From UBA830 sp038146925 (GTDB lineage Bacteria > Pseudomonadota > Alphaproteobacteria > MPNO01 > UBA830), in the NCBI GenBank assembly GCA_038146925.1, contig JAYQSP010000011.1, positions 434,001 through 498,000 of the forward strand: a stretch of 64,000 nt of DNA. The letters run 5' to 3'. The position numbers and the translations under genes were made by a program. Positions 1 through 8,767 of the stretch are shown one piece after another; positions within the stretch are counted from its first letter, which is position 1, and each line of letters begins with the position of its first letter. The notes under the pieces were generated by a model. That model saw only the letters and a list, made by a program, of their open reading frames with translations. It did no database searches and had not been told where the DNA came from.

Positions 1-1133
1 TCGTCAAACAGGTCGCGCAGCCGCGTATAGCGGTGCGGTTGCACGACCGCTATCACGTTGCGCCGGGTGCTGGTCCGGGCGGCGGCCAGGACCGCTGTGA
101 TTTCCACCGGATGATGACCGTAATCGTCGATGATCGTGACGTCGTTGACGGTGCCGGTGCGGGTGAAGCGCCGTTTGACCCCGCTGAATTCGCAGAGGGC
201 ACAGCGGATGACATCGGCGTCGATTCCCATTTCCCGCGCGATCGCGATCGCCGCCAGGGTGTTGCGGATGTTGTGGTCGCCGACCATCGGCATGGTGAAG
301 CGTCCGAGTTCGGAGGTGGTTGCCGACGACCGGTCTGCGATCATGACGGTAAAGCTCGAACCGGCGGGATCGGCAGATATGTCAATCGCCCGGATGTCCG
401 CCTGCGGGCTGAGCCCGTAGGTGATGATCCGGCGGTCGGAAACCTGCGGAATCAGGGCTTGTACCTCGGTATCGTCGATGCACATCGTGGCAAAGCCGTA
501 AAACGGGATGTTCTGGACGAATTTGACGAACGCCGCTTTCAGCGTATCGAAATCGCCGTAGTGATCCAGGTGCTCCGGATCGATGTTGGTGACCACTGCG
601 ATGGTGGCCGGCAGTTTCATGAATGTGCCGTCGGATTCGTCCGCTTCGACGACGATCCACTCGCTGCTGCCGAGCCGGGCGTTGGTGCCGTAGGCGTTGA
701 TGATGCCGCCGTTGATGACGGTGGGGTCGAACTGGCCGGCATCCAGAACCGAGGCAACGATGGACGTGGTCGTGGTCTTGCCGTGAGTGCCGGCGACCGC
801 GATGCCCCATTTGAGACGCATGATTTCGGCCAGCATTTCGGCCCGCGGCACCACCGGTACGAGGCGGGAACGTGCTTCGACGACTTCCGGGTTGTCCGGT
901 TTGACGGCGGACGAAATGACGACGACTTCGGCCGTGCCCAGGTTTTCGCCGCGATGGCCGATCGATATTTCGATGCCGAGATCGCGCAGCCGTTTGACAT
1001 TCGCGCTCTCTGCGATGTCGCTGCCCTGCACCGAGTAATTGAGATTGTGAAGAATCTCGGCGATGCCGCTCATCCCGATTCCGCCGATTCCGACGAAATG
1101 TATGGTGCCGATGCTGAGGGGAAGCGCGTTCAT
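1..1133 (-). CDS. murC: UDP-N-acetylmuramate--L-alanine ligase (MurC), 3' end cut by window
   Basis: MurC adds L-alanine to UDP-MurNAc with ATP in the cytoplasm, the first amino-acid step of peptidoglycan precursor synthesis. About 377 residues are visible. The N-terminal nucleotide-binding loop reads HFVGIGGIGMSG (about residues 12-23), and the Mur ligase ATP loop GTHGKTTTT lies at about 115-123. Later EADESDGTF and NIDPEHLDHYGD are typical of the family. The start ATG overlaps the murG stop as ATGA, so the two are translationally coupled. It is the last visible gene of the dcw run; the C-terminal domain lies outside the window. The identity is seen directly in the sequence and is secure. 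Confidence 0.97.
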   Translation of the reverse strand, partial: MNALPLSIGTIHFVGIGGIGMSGIAEILHNLNYSVQGSDIAESANVKRLRDLGIEISIGHRGENLGTAEVVVISSAVKPDNPEVVEARSRLVPVVPRAEMLAEIMRLKWGIAVAGTHGKTTTTSIVASVLDAGQFDPTVINGGIINAYGTNARLGSSEWIVVEADESDGTFMKLPATIAVVTNIDPEHLDHYGDFDTLKAAFVKFVQNIPFYGFATMCIDDTEVQALIPQVSDRRIITYGLSPQADIRAIDISADPAGSSFTVMIADRSSATTSELGRFTMPMVGDHNIRNTLAAIAIAREMGIDADVIRCALCEFSGVKRRFTRTGTVNDVTIIDDYGHHPVEITAVLAAARTSTRRNVIAVVQPHRYTRLRDLFD

Positions 1134-2284
1134 GCGGCGATCTCCCGCACGGGATCGGATGCCGGCCCGGCGCCGCCATTGGGTCGCGCGCCGCTGAGAC
1201 GTTCCACCTGATCCGCGACGGCATCCGCCGCGTTTCTGCCGCCCAGGGATCTCGCCGCTTCGGCGGCGTTGGTCAGCGTATTGGTCAGGTTGACGAAACC
1301 TTCCAGCCGGATGGTCAGCGATTCCGGTGTGAAACCGTCTTGCGGAATCAGCCAGCCGGCCTGCCGATCGTCGATCGAGCGGGCGTTCGCCGTCTGGTGA
1401 TCGTCCAGCGCATGAGGATACGGCACCAGAATGGCGGGTCGTCCCGCTTCGGCCAGTTCGGCGATGGTAGATGCGCCGGCCCGCGTGATCACGATATGGG
1501 CATTGGCCATGCGTTCCGGCACGTCGTCGAAGAAGGTTGCGAGTTCCGGCGACAGGCCAACGCTGTCATACGTCTCGCGCACCCGGTCCATATCTTCCGC
1601 GCGGCACTGCTGAACGATCGCAAATCGCCGGCGCAGCGTTTCGGGCATGTCGGCGATCGCCCGGGGAACAATGTCGCTGAAGACGGTGGCGCCGAGGCTG
1701 CCGCCGAGGACCAGAATTTTGACACCTTCGCCATTGGGCCCGATTGCCGGATAGGGCCGGTTGCGCACCTCGGAAAAGGCGTGGCGAACCGGATTGCCCG
1801 TCACCACGACCTTGGAGGCATTTTCGGGTGCGATGCCCGCGGTTTCGTCGAATGACGTCGCGATGGCGGATACCCGGCCCGCAAGCAGATGATTGGCTCT
1901 TCCGAGCACCGCGTTCTGTTCGTGAATGACCGTCGGCAGACCGCGCGTTGTGGCTGCAAGCATGGTCGGGACGGACGGATATCCACCGAACCCCACGATG
2001 CAACGGGGCCGGAATTTCCGGAAAAGGCGGCGTGCCTGAATCACGCCGATACCGATAGACAACACTGCTTTGGCTTTCGCGACGACCCCGCCACCGATAC
2101 CCGATGCGCTGATTCGATGCACGGCGACATCCGGCAGCACGCTGCCTAGATCCATTCCGCGCGCGTCCGTGATCAGGGATACGGTATAGCCGCGCGACAG
2201 CAGCGCCTCGGCGACGGCAATCGCCGGGAAGATGTGGCCGCCCGTGCCGCCGGCGGCAAGCATGATGTGCCCGCTGCCGGTCAT
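1130..2284 (-). CDS. murG: UDP-GlcNAc transferase MurG (lipid I to lipid II)
   Basis: MurG is the peripheral inner-membrane glycosyltransferase that adds GlcNAc to lipid I to make lipid II. The protein is 384 residues, normal for the family. It opens with MLAAGGTGGHIFPAIAVAE, whose glycine-rich loop (about residues 12-21) binds the lipid-linked acceptor. VIHEQNAVLGRAN and ITRAGASTIAELAEAGRPA are the other signature stretches. The frame stays open upstream, but the ATG chosen overlaps the ftsW stop as ATGA and starts a normal MurG N-terminus. It ends overlapping murC by 4 nt. Confidence 0.97.
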   Translation of the reverse strand: MTGSGHIMLAAGGTGGHIFPAIAVAEALLSRGYTVSLITDARGMDLGSVLPDVAVHRISASGIGGGVVAKAKAVLSIGIGVIQARRLFRKFRPRCIVGFGGYPSVPTMLAATTRGLPTVIHEQNAVLGRANHLLAGRVSAIATSFDETAGIAPENASKVVVTGNPVRHAFSEVRNRPYPAIGPNGEGVKILVLGGSLGATVFSDIVPRAIADMPETLRRRFAIVQQCRAEDMDRVRETYDSVGLSPELATFFDDVPERMANAHIVITRAGASTIAELAEAGRPAILVPYPHALDDHQTANARSIDDRQAGWLIPQDGFTPESLTIRLEGFVNLTNTLTNAAEAARSLGGRNAADAVADQVERLSGARPNGGAGPASDPVREIAA

Positions 2285-3405
2285 CGCAGCGTCTCCACGC
2301 CGACGCGCTTGCGCGTCAGTGCCAGCAGGAAACCGACGCACAATCCCATCGCGATCAGGGAAGAACCTCCATAGGATACGAACGGCAATGTCATCCCCTT
2401 GGTCGGCATCAGCCGCAGCGTTGACCCCATATTGATCACTGCCTGCAGCCCGAACTGGACCAGCAGGCCGGACGTTGCCAACAGGATGAACAGGTCTGTT
2501 TCCTGCAGTGCCCGGGCGAACCCGCGCAGGACGATAAAAGCGAAAAGTCCAACGATGATGAGACAGACGAACAGGCCGAATTCCTCGCCGGCGACGGCGA
2601 AGACGAAGTCGGAATGCGCGTCGGGCAGGACTTCCTTGACGGTGCCTTCGCCCGGTCCGCGCCCGAACAGGCCGCCGTTCATGAAGGCTTCCAGCGACCG
2701 GTCGACCTGGTAGCTGTCGCCGGAGGACGGGTCCAGGAACCTGTCGATCCGGCTGGCGACGTGGTGCAGCGTGAAATATGCGGCGACAAGGGCGCCCGCG
2801 CCGCCGAAGACCAACAACGCGGCCCAGTAGAGCGGCAATCCCGCGAGAAAGAACTGTGCAGACCACACCGCCGAAATGACAACTGCCATACCGACGTCAG
2901 GCTGCAGAAGCAGCAGTCCGACGAGGGTGCCGAAAGCGGCGATGGAAATCAGGTTGCCTTGCTTTATGGCGCCGCTGCGTGCCGAGGCGAACAGCCATGC
3001 AGCCACGACGGCGAAGGCCGGTTTGAGGAATTCAGACGGTTGCACGGAAATCGGGCCCAGCGCGATCCACCGGCGGGCGCCCTTGATCTCGGTGCCCATG
3101 ACGAAGGTCGCAATGACAAGCACGGTAAAGATCGCGAGCATGACCGTGGCAGCCCGGAACACGCCGGTCGGTGATAGCAGAGAGGCACCCATCATCAGGG
3201 CCAGCGCGACCGGCAGGTAGATCAATTGGCGCCGAGCGAAATAGAAGTAATCGAGGCCGATGCGCTCCGCGACCGCCGGGCTGGCGGCCAGGGCCATGAT
3301 GATGCCGAATGCGATCAGTGCGCCGACCGCGGTCAGGGTCCAGCGGTCGACCGTCCACCACCAGCGGCCCAGGATCGAAGTGTCGGAACGGGCGAAGACG
3401 GTCAT
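2281..3405 (-). CDS. ftsW: Septal SEDS peptidoglycan polymerase FtsW
   Basis: FtsW is the SEDS-family glycosyltransferase that polymerises lipid II at the septum together with the transpeptidase FtsI. The 374-residue protein has about ten hydrophobic segments. SEDS signatures visible include GARRWIALGPISVQPSEF, QPDVGMAVV and, near the C-terminus, TKGMTLPFVSYGGSSL. The start was set at the ATG overlapping the murD stop (ATGA); a longer upstream reading would run into murD. It sits in the dcw order murD-ftsW-murG-murC. The paralogue RodA is encoded at 55986-57125 on the other strand. Confidence 0.96.
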   Translation of the reverse strand: MTVFARSDTSILGRWWWTVDRWTLTAVGALIAFGIIMALAASPAVAERIGLDYFYFARRQLIYLPVALALMMGASLLSPTGVFRAATVMLAIFTVLVIATFVMGTEIKGARRWIALGPISVQPSEFLKPAFAVVAAWLFASARSGAIKQGNLISIAAFGTLVGLLLLQPDVGMAVVISAVWSAQFFLAGLPLYWAALLVFGGAGALVAAYFTLHHVASRIDRFLDPSSGDSYQVDRSLEAFMNGGLFGRGPGEGTVKEVLPDAHSDFVFAVAGEEFGLFVCLIIVGLFAFIVLRGFARALQETDLFILLATSGLLVQFGLQAVINMGSTLRLMPTKGMTLPFVSYGGSSLIAMGLCVGFLLALTRKRVGVETLR

Positions 3406-4784
3406 GTCGCACGTCCCCCGTGCAGCGCCATGACCAGATCGCGGAAATGATCGCCGCGTTTCGCGAAGTTGGGATACTGGTCGAACGACGCGCATGCCGG
3501 TGACAGCAGGACGACCGGCGCCGTTGCGCCGTCAGCTGTCGCGTCCGCCGCTGCCAGCGTCAGCGCCGCCGCCAGATCTCCGGCGATTCGAACCGAAACG
3601 CCGTTCTTGGTCAGTTCCGCTTCGAAATCGCGGGCGGCCTCGCCGATCAGATAGGCCCGCCGGACCCGGTCAAGACACGGCAGCGTGGGCGCAAGGCCAT
3701 CTTCTTTCGCGATGCCGCCTGCAATCCAGTATATATCGTCGAATGAACGCAGCGCGCGGGAGGCGGCTTCGCCGTTGGTCGCTTTCGAATCGTTGACGAA
3801 GCGGACGCCGTCGATGGTTGCAACGGTTTCCAGCCTGTGCGGCAGTCCCGCGAAATCTTCGAAAGCATTCGCAATGATATGCGGGGCGACGCCATGGGTG
3901 CGTGCCGCCGCCCAGGCCGCGGCCGCGTTCTGCCAGTTGTGCATGCCGCGCAGCGTGTCGATGCCGGAGATGTCGCAGCGATTTCCGCCCTGATCGGTTA
4001 GAATGCCGTTAACGACGGAAACGCCGCCTGTCAGTTCTCGGGTCGAGGAGATCGGCGTCACGATCCAGCCCGGCCGTTCGGACAATTCGGCGGCGATGGC
4101 GGCCCCGTGGACGTCGTCCACGCCGATGACCGCCATCTGCCGCGCTCCACGGGAGTTTCGGAATATCCGTTTCTTGGCCGCGACGTAACCATCCATGTCG
4201 CCGTGCCTGTCCAGATGATCCGGCGTCAGGTTCAGAAAAACCGCGATATCGAAGGCGGCCCTGTCGATCAGATCGAGCTGATAGGAAGACAGTTCAAGAA
4301 CGACCGTGTCGTCCCTGCCCACGGGATCCAGCCCGAGGACAGGCGGACCGAAATTACCGCCGATCTGAACCCGAGTGCCTGCAACCTGCAACACGTGATG
4401 AAGCAGTGCGGATGTCGTCGACTTGCCGTTGGTCCCGGTAATGCCGATCAGCGTCGCCTCGCCGGCGTTTTCGAACAACAGCTCGATATCGCCGATCACG
4501 GGTTTGCCAGCCGCCAGCGCCGCCCGTGCCGCCGGGTGCGGATGCGGATTTGTCAGCGGTACACCGGGGCTGAGTATCAGCGCATCCTGTCCAGACCAGT
4601 CGAGGGTCGCCGGGTCGGCCAGGGCTATGTTCTCGTTTGCCGCGTCTCTCCGGGAGTCCGCGTTGTCGTCCCACGCCGTCACGGCGCCGCCGCCGGCCGT
4701 CAACGCATGCGCCGTCGCCCGGCCGGACGCGCCGAGGCCGAATACGGCGATATGCTGGTTGTTGCGGGACGTGACGGGGATCAT
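3402..4784 (-). CDS. murD: UDP-MurNAc-L-alanine--D-glutamate ligase (MurD)
   Basis: MurD adds D-glutamate to UDP-MurNAc-L-Ala in the cytoplasm. It is 460 residues long. The N-terminal Rossmann-like loop VFGLGASGRA, the ATP loop GITGTNGKSTTSALL (about residues 114-128) and NLTPDHLDRHGDMDGY identify the family. HRLETVATIDGVRFVNDSKATN is the typical linker into the C-terminal domain. The gene ends overlapping ftsW by 4 nt and follows mraY with an 11-nt gap. The order matches the standard dcw cluster, so nothing unusual is suspected. Confidence 0.97.
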   Translation of the reverse strand: MIPVTSRNNQHIAVFGLGASGRATAHALTAGGGAVTAWDDNADSRRDAANENIALADPATLDWSGQDALILSPGVPLTNPHPHPAARAALAAGKPVIGDIELLFENAGEATLIGITGTNGKSTTSALLHHVLQVAGTRVQIGGNFGPPVLGLDPVGRDDTVVLELSSYQLDLIDRAAFDIAVFLNLTPDHLDRHGDMDGYVAAKKRIFRNSRGARQMAVIGVDDVHGAAIAAELSERPGWIVTPISSTRELTGGVSVVNGILTDQGGNRCDISGIDTLRGMHNWQNAAAAWAAARTHGVAPHIIANAFEDFAGLPHRLETVATIDGVRFVNDSKATNGEAASRALRSFDDIYWIAGGIAKEDGLAPTLPCLDRVRRAYLIGEAARDFEAELTKNGVSVRIAGDLAAALTLAAADATADGATAPVVLLSPACASFDQYPNFAKRGDHFRDLVMALHGGRAT

Positions 4785-4795
4785 CGGTTCCTGAC

Positions 4796-5884
4796 CTACC
4801 TCAGCTTCAGGGTTGCGAGGCCGGCGAGCGCGAGGATCGACGCAATGATCCAGAACCGGATCACGATCGTCGATTCCGCCCAGCCCTTCTGTTCGAAGTG
4901 GTGATGCAGCGGCGCCATTCGGAAAATGCGCTTGCCGGTCATCTTGAAGGAGGCGACCTGGACAATTACCGAGACCGTTTCCAGAACGAACAGGCCTCCG
5001 ATGATGGCGAGTACGATCTCGTGCTTGGTCACAACGCTGACCGCGCCCAGCGCGCCGCCGATGGCAAGCGAACCCGTATCGCCCATGAACACCATGGCGG
5101 GCGGGGCGTTAAACCAGAGGAAACCGAGTCCCGCGCCGACCAGCGCGCCGCAGAATACGGCCAGTTCGCCGGAGCCGCGGACGAAATGGATCTGAAGGTA
5201 ATTCGAGAACACGAAGTTGCCGGCGACATAGGCGATCAGGGCGAAACAGGCCGCCGCGATCAGCGCAGGCATGATGGCGAGCCCGTCGAGCCCGTCTGTC
5301 AGATTGACCGCGTTCGAGGCGCCGACCATGACGATGATGGCCCAGGGCAGGAAGAACCAGCCCAGCGGCGCCAGGAAATCCTTCACGAAGGGGATGGCCA
5401 ACCCGTTGGCCAGATGAGGTTCCGAAATCGCGGTGATCCACACCGTCGCGGCGCCGCCGATGATGATCTGCAGAATCAGTTTTACGCGGCCGGGCAGTCC
5501 GTCGCTGGAGCGTTTGGTCAGCTTTTTGTAATCGTCGATAAAGCCGATGGCGCCGAAGCCCAGCGTCACCAGAAGCACCGCCCAGACATACTGGTTGGTC
5601 AGGTCTGCCCACAGCAGCGTCGCAATCCCCAGCGCAAAAAGTATCAGGACGCCGCCCATGGTGGGGGTCCCTTTTTTGGTGATCAGGTGGGACTGAGGAC
5701 CGTCTTCGCGGATCGGCTGGCCTTCCGCCTGTTTGCTTTTTAGCCAGCGGATAACCGCGGGGCCGAGAACGAAGCTGACGAATAGCGCCGTGACCGTCGC
5801 GCCGCCCGTCCGTAGAGTGATGTATCGGAACAGGTTGAACACGCTGATCTCGTCGGCCAATGGAAACAGAAGATTGTAGAGCAT
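4796..5884 (-). CDS. mraY: Phospho-MurNAc-pentapeptide translocase MraY
   Basis: MraY transfers phospho-MurNAc-pentapeptide to undecaprenyl phosphate, making lipid I at the inner membrane. The 362-residue protein has about ten membrane segments. Visible signatures are KKGTPTMGGVLIL near the N-terminus, the aspartate-rich FIDDYKK, NLTDGLDGLA, and MAPLHHHFEQKGWAE towards the C-terminus (the HHH loop). The ATG start lies 18 nt from the murF stop. It continues the dcw operon. Confidence 0.97.
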   Translation of the reverse strand: MLYNLLFPLADEISVFNLFRYITLRTGGATVTALFVSFVLGPAVIRWLKSKQAEGQPIREDGPQSHLITKKGTPTMGGVLILFALGIATLLWADLTNQYVWAVLLVTLGFGAIGFIDDYKKLTKRSSDGLPGRVKLILQIIIGGAATVWITAISEPHLANGLAIPFVKDFLAPLGWFFLPWAIIVMVGASNAVNLTDGLDGLAIMPALIAAACFALIAYVAGNFVFSNYLQIHFVRGSGELAVFCGALVGAGLGFLWFNAPPAMVFMGDTGSLAIGGALGAVSVVTKHEIVLAIIGGLFVLETVSVIVQVASFKMTGKRIFRMAPLHHHFEQKGWAESTIVIRFWIIASILALAGLATLKLR

Positions 5885-5902
5885 GCTTTGCGGTCTCCTG
5901 CC

Positions 5903-7313
5903 TCAGTTGCCGTTTGCGGCGTGAGAAACGGTTTCGGAATCGATCAGGGCCGCGACGATCCGGCCGAGTCCAGTTCCGTTGGATGCCTTTACGGTGACGA
6001 CGTCGCCGGCCCGAAGACCCGACAGGACCGCCGGCAGCAGAGCGGCGGCGCTGTCCGCCGTCGCACCGATGCGGTCGGCATCCAGCACGTCGGCCAGTGC
6101 CGACATCTCCGGGCCCGCCATGAACACGGCGTCGATGTCGTTCTTTTCGATGTGGTCTTTCAGTCCGGCGTGGGCGGTGCGCGAGGTTGTCGCCCAGTTC
6201 CAGCATGTCACCGATGATGGCGACGCGGCGACCGCCATCCGGCTGCATGTGGCCGAGGGTTTTCAATGCCGCGCTCATGGATTCCGGATTGGCGTTGTAG
6301 GAATCGTCGATCAGCCGGATCGTGCCGTCTCCCCAGGGGATGACGTGCACCGCGCCGCGGCCGGGGAGGGCCGGGAGGGTCGCCAGATCGGCGGCCGCTT
6401 TTTTCATGTCGGCGCCCAGCGCATCCGCGGTGGCGAGAACGGCAAGGCTGTTATAGGCCCAGTGCACACCGGGCTGGTCCACCCGGTAAGAGATTGCGTC
6501 GCCGCGCCAGCGGGCGTCGATAGCGTTGCCCGTCGCATCCGAAAGACATTCGATCAGGCGCATGTCGGCTTCCGCATGGCGTCCGAACGAGACGATGTCA
6601 TTTGCGCCGGCGTCTTGCGCCATGTCCGCCAGCAGCGGAAAGAATTCCGTGTCGCGGTTGATGATCGCGGTGCCGCCGTCGAGGGATGAAAAAATTTCGC
6701 CCTTGGCGCGGGCAATGTCTTCCACCGAGTCGAAGAATTCGCGGTGCGCCGAGGCAATCGCGGTAATCACGGCGACGTGCGGGCGGACAAGGCCCACGAG
6801 CGGCGTGATCTCGCCCGGGTGGTTCATGCCGATCTCGAAAACGCCGAACCGGGCGCTGGCCGGCAGACGCGCCACTGACAACGGCACGCCCCAGTGATTG
6901 TTGAGACTGCTTTTGCTGTAGCCGGTTTCGCCCTGGGCCGACAGAACGTGCGCCAGTGCTTCTTTGGTGCCGGTCTTGCCGACGCTCCCGGTAATCGCCG
7001 CGATTTTGGCCCTCGACCGGTCGCGGGCGGCGGTTGCGAGCTTTTCCATCGCATCGAGCGTGTCGGTCGAAACCAGTCCGGGCCGTCCGTTCAGCGATGC
7101 TTCCCGGGATACCAATGCCGATGCGGCACCGGCGGCGAACGCCGTGTCGACGAAGTCATGGCCGTCGAAATTGGGCCCTGCCAGGGCGACGAATAGATCG
7201 CCCGTTTCCAGTGTGCGGGTATCGATCGAGATGCCGGTTGCGGCCCACTCCGCGATTGCCGTCCCGCCGGTGGCCGCAGCGGCGTCGATGGATGTCCAGA
7301 GCGGCGCGGTCAT
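5903..7313 (-). CDS. murF: UDP-MurNAc-tripeptide--D-Ala-D-Ala ligase (MurF), frame broken by 1 nt
   Basis: MurF adds D-Ala-D-Ala to complete the UDP-MurNAc-pentapeptide. The first part (from 7313) reads as MurF with ATP loop TGSVGKTGTK at about residues 108-117 and EIGMNHPGEI. At about 6177-6183, just after MLELGDNLA, the frame breaks. The expected continuation TAHAGLKDHIEKNDIDAVF is in the next frame and runs to a stop at 5903. Removing one base there restores a protein of about 469 residues, normal for MurF. The break lies between conserved residues with the usual spacing. Because MurF is normally essential and single-copy, I read this as a probable sequence error rather than a dead gene. 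The start overlaps the murE stop (ATGA). Confidence 0.88.
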
Positions 7314-8767
7314 AACGGCTGTCCTCCCGCGCTCTTGAGAGCATTGCGGGCGACGAGGACATCGTCGAACGGCAGAAAGTTGTCGCCGACGATCTGGCCC
7401 GTTTCGTGGCCCTTGCCGGCGACGATGACGACATCGCCCTCGTCGATCGTCGAGACTGCTTCTGCAATTGCGTCCGCCCGGTCGCCGATTTCAACGGCAC
7501 CCGGCGCGGCGGCGATGATCTCGGCGCGAATTGTCGCAGCGTCCTCGGAGCGCGGATTGTCGTCCGTCACGATGGTTATATCCGCCAGGCGGGCGGAGAT
7601 TTCGCCCATCATGGGCCGTTTGCCGCGATCCCGGTCACCACCGCAGCCGATGACGGCAATCAGGCGGCCCTCCGTGTGCGGTCGCAGCGCGGAGAGGACG
7701 TTCTCCAGCGCATCGGGTGTGTGGGCATAATCTATATAGACGCTGCCGCCGGACACGGTGCCGGCAAGCTGCATCCGTCCCGGCACGCCTTTCAGCGTGT
7801 CGAAACAGCCGATCACGGCGTCGCGGTCGGCGCCGCAACCGATAGCGAGGCCGGCGGCACACAGGACATTATAGGTCTGAAAGGCGCCGGCGAGCGGCAG
7901 GTCCAGGCCGATGCTTCGCCCAAGCACTGTCAGAGAGACGCGGGTGCCGCGATGGGTAGGCGTTGCCTCGTGCAGGATGAGATCGGATCCATTGCGCCCG
8001 TAGGTCAGGGTTTTTCCCGGGAACAGGTTTGCGAGCGTGTCGAACTCCGGAATGTCGGCATTCAACACCGCGATGCCGTTTGCCGGCAGCAGGTCCGCAA
8101 ACAGGCGCGCCTTGGCGGCGAGGTAGTTTTCAAACGTGCCGTGATAATCCAGATGGTCGCGGGTCAGGTTGGTGAAGGCCGCCGCCGTGAGACGGACGCC
8201 GTCCATCCGCCGTTGGTCGAGACCGTGGCTGGACGCTTCGAGCACCGCATGGGTCACGCCCTGGCGGCACAATTCCGCGAGATCGGCATGTAACGTGACC
8301 GGATCGGGGGTCGTCAGGCTGGGTTTGACTGATCCGTCCGGCATCTGAAGGCCCAGCGTGCCGAGGCTGACGGCGCTGTCACCCAGCGCGGTCCATATCT
8401 GGCGCGTAAAATGCGCGACCGACGTTTTCCCGTTGGTCCCCGTTACGGCAGCGATGGTGTCCGGCTGGTCGCCGTAGAAAGCGGCCGCCATATGCGCAAG
8501 GGCGGCACGGGCGTCCGGCGCGGTGATCATCGCAGCGCCTTGCGGTGCATCGGAGCCGTTCGGCGCAAGGATCGCGGCGGCGCCGTTTTCAATGGCGGCA
8601 TTGATATAGTCGCGTCCGTCCACGGTCGATCCCGGCAGCGCCGCGAACAGGAAGCCGGGCTGCACGGCGCGGGAATCCGCCGTCAGTCCCGTAATTTCCA
8701 GATCGCCTATGTCGGCTGTCAGGGTCACCTGTGTTTTCTCTCCCGCTATCAGATCAATGAGCCGCAA
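7310..8767 (-). CDS. murE: UDP-MurNAc-L-Ala-D-Glu--2,6-diaminopimelate ligase (MurE)
   Basis: MurE adds the third stem-peptide residue. The ATP loop TGTNGKTSVAHF is at about residues 109-120, and the DNPR motif near the C-terminus (TDDNPRSEDAATI) is the signature of meso-diaminopimelate-adding enzymes, so the wall is the Gram-negative DAP type. I set the start at a TTG (8767), preceded by a G-rich stretch and giving MRLIDLIAGE, which matches family length (485 residues). A longer upstream reading would run deep into ftsI. The gene overlaps the ftsI 3' end by 14 nt and the murF start by 4 nt. Confidence 0.95.
   Translation of the reverse strand: MRLIDLIAGEKTQVTLTADIGDLEITGLTADSRAVQPGFLFAALPGSTVDGRDYINAAIENGAAAILAPNGSDAPQGAAMITAPDARAALAHMAAAFYGDQPDTIAAVTGTNGKTSVAHFTRQIWTALGDSAVSLGTLGLQMPDGSVKPSLTTPDPVTLHADLAELCRQGVTHAVLEASSHGLDQRRMDGVRLTAAAFTNLTRDHLDYHGTFENYLAAKARLFADLLPANGIAVLNADIPEFDTLANLFPGKTLTYGRNGSDLILHEATPTHRGTRVSLTVLGRSIGLDLPLAGAFQTYNVLCAAGLAIGCGADRDAVIGCFDTLKGVPGRMQLAGTVSGGSVYIDYAHTPDALENVLSALRPHTEGRLIAVIGCGGDRDRGKRPMMGEISARLADITIVTDDNPRSEDAATIRAEIIAAAPGAVEIGDRADAIAEAVSTIDEGDVVIVAGKGHETGQIVGDNFLPFDDVLVARNALKSAGGQPL

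Noticed and set aside
33..1211. 392-codon plus-strand frame opposite murC
   Set aside because: Antisense shadow of murC; repetitive Asp/Gly/Arg composition and no domain.
5109..7313. Continuous 734-codon frame through murF into mraY
   Set aside because: After the frameshift the reading is Arg/His-rich shadow sequence antagonistic to mraY; the real MurF C-terminus is in the next frame.
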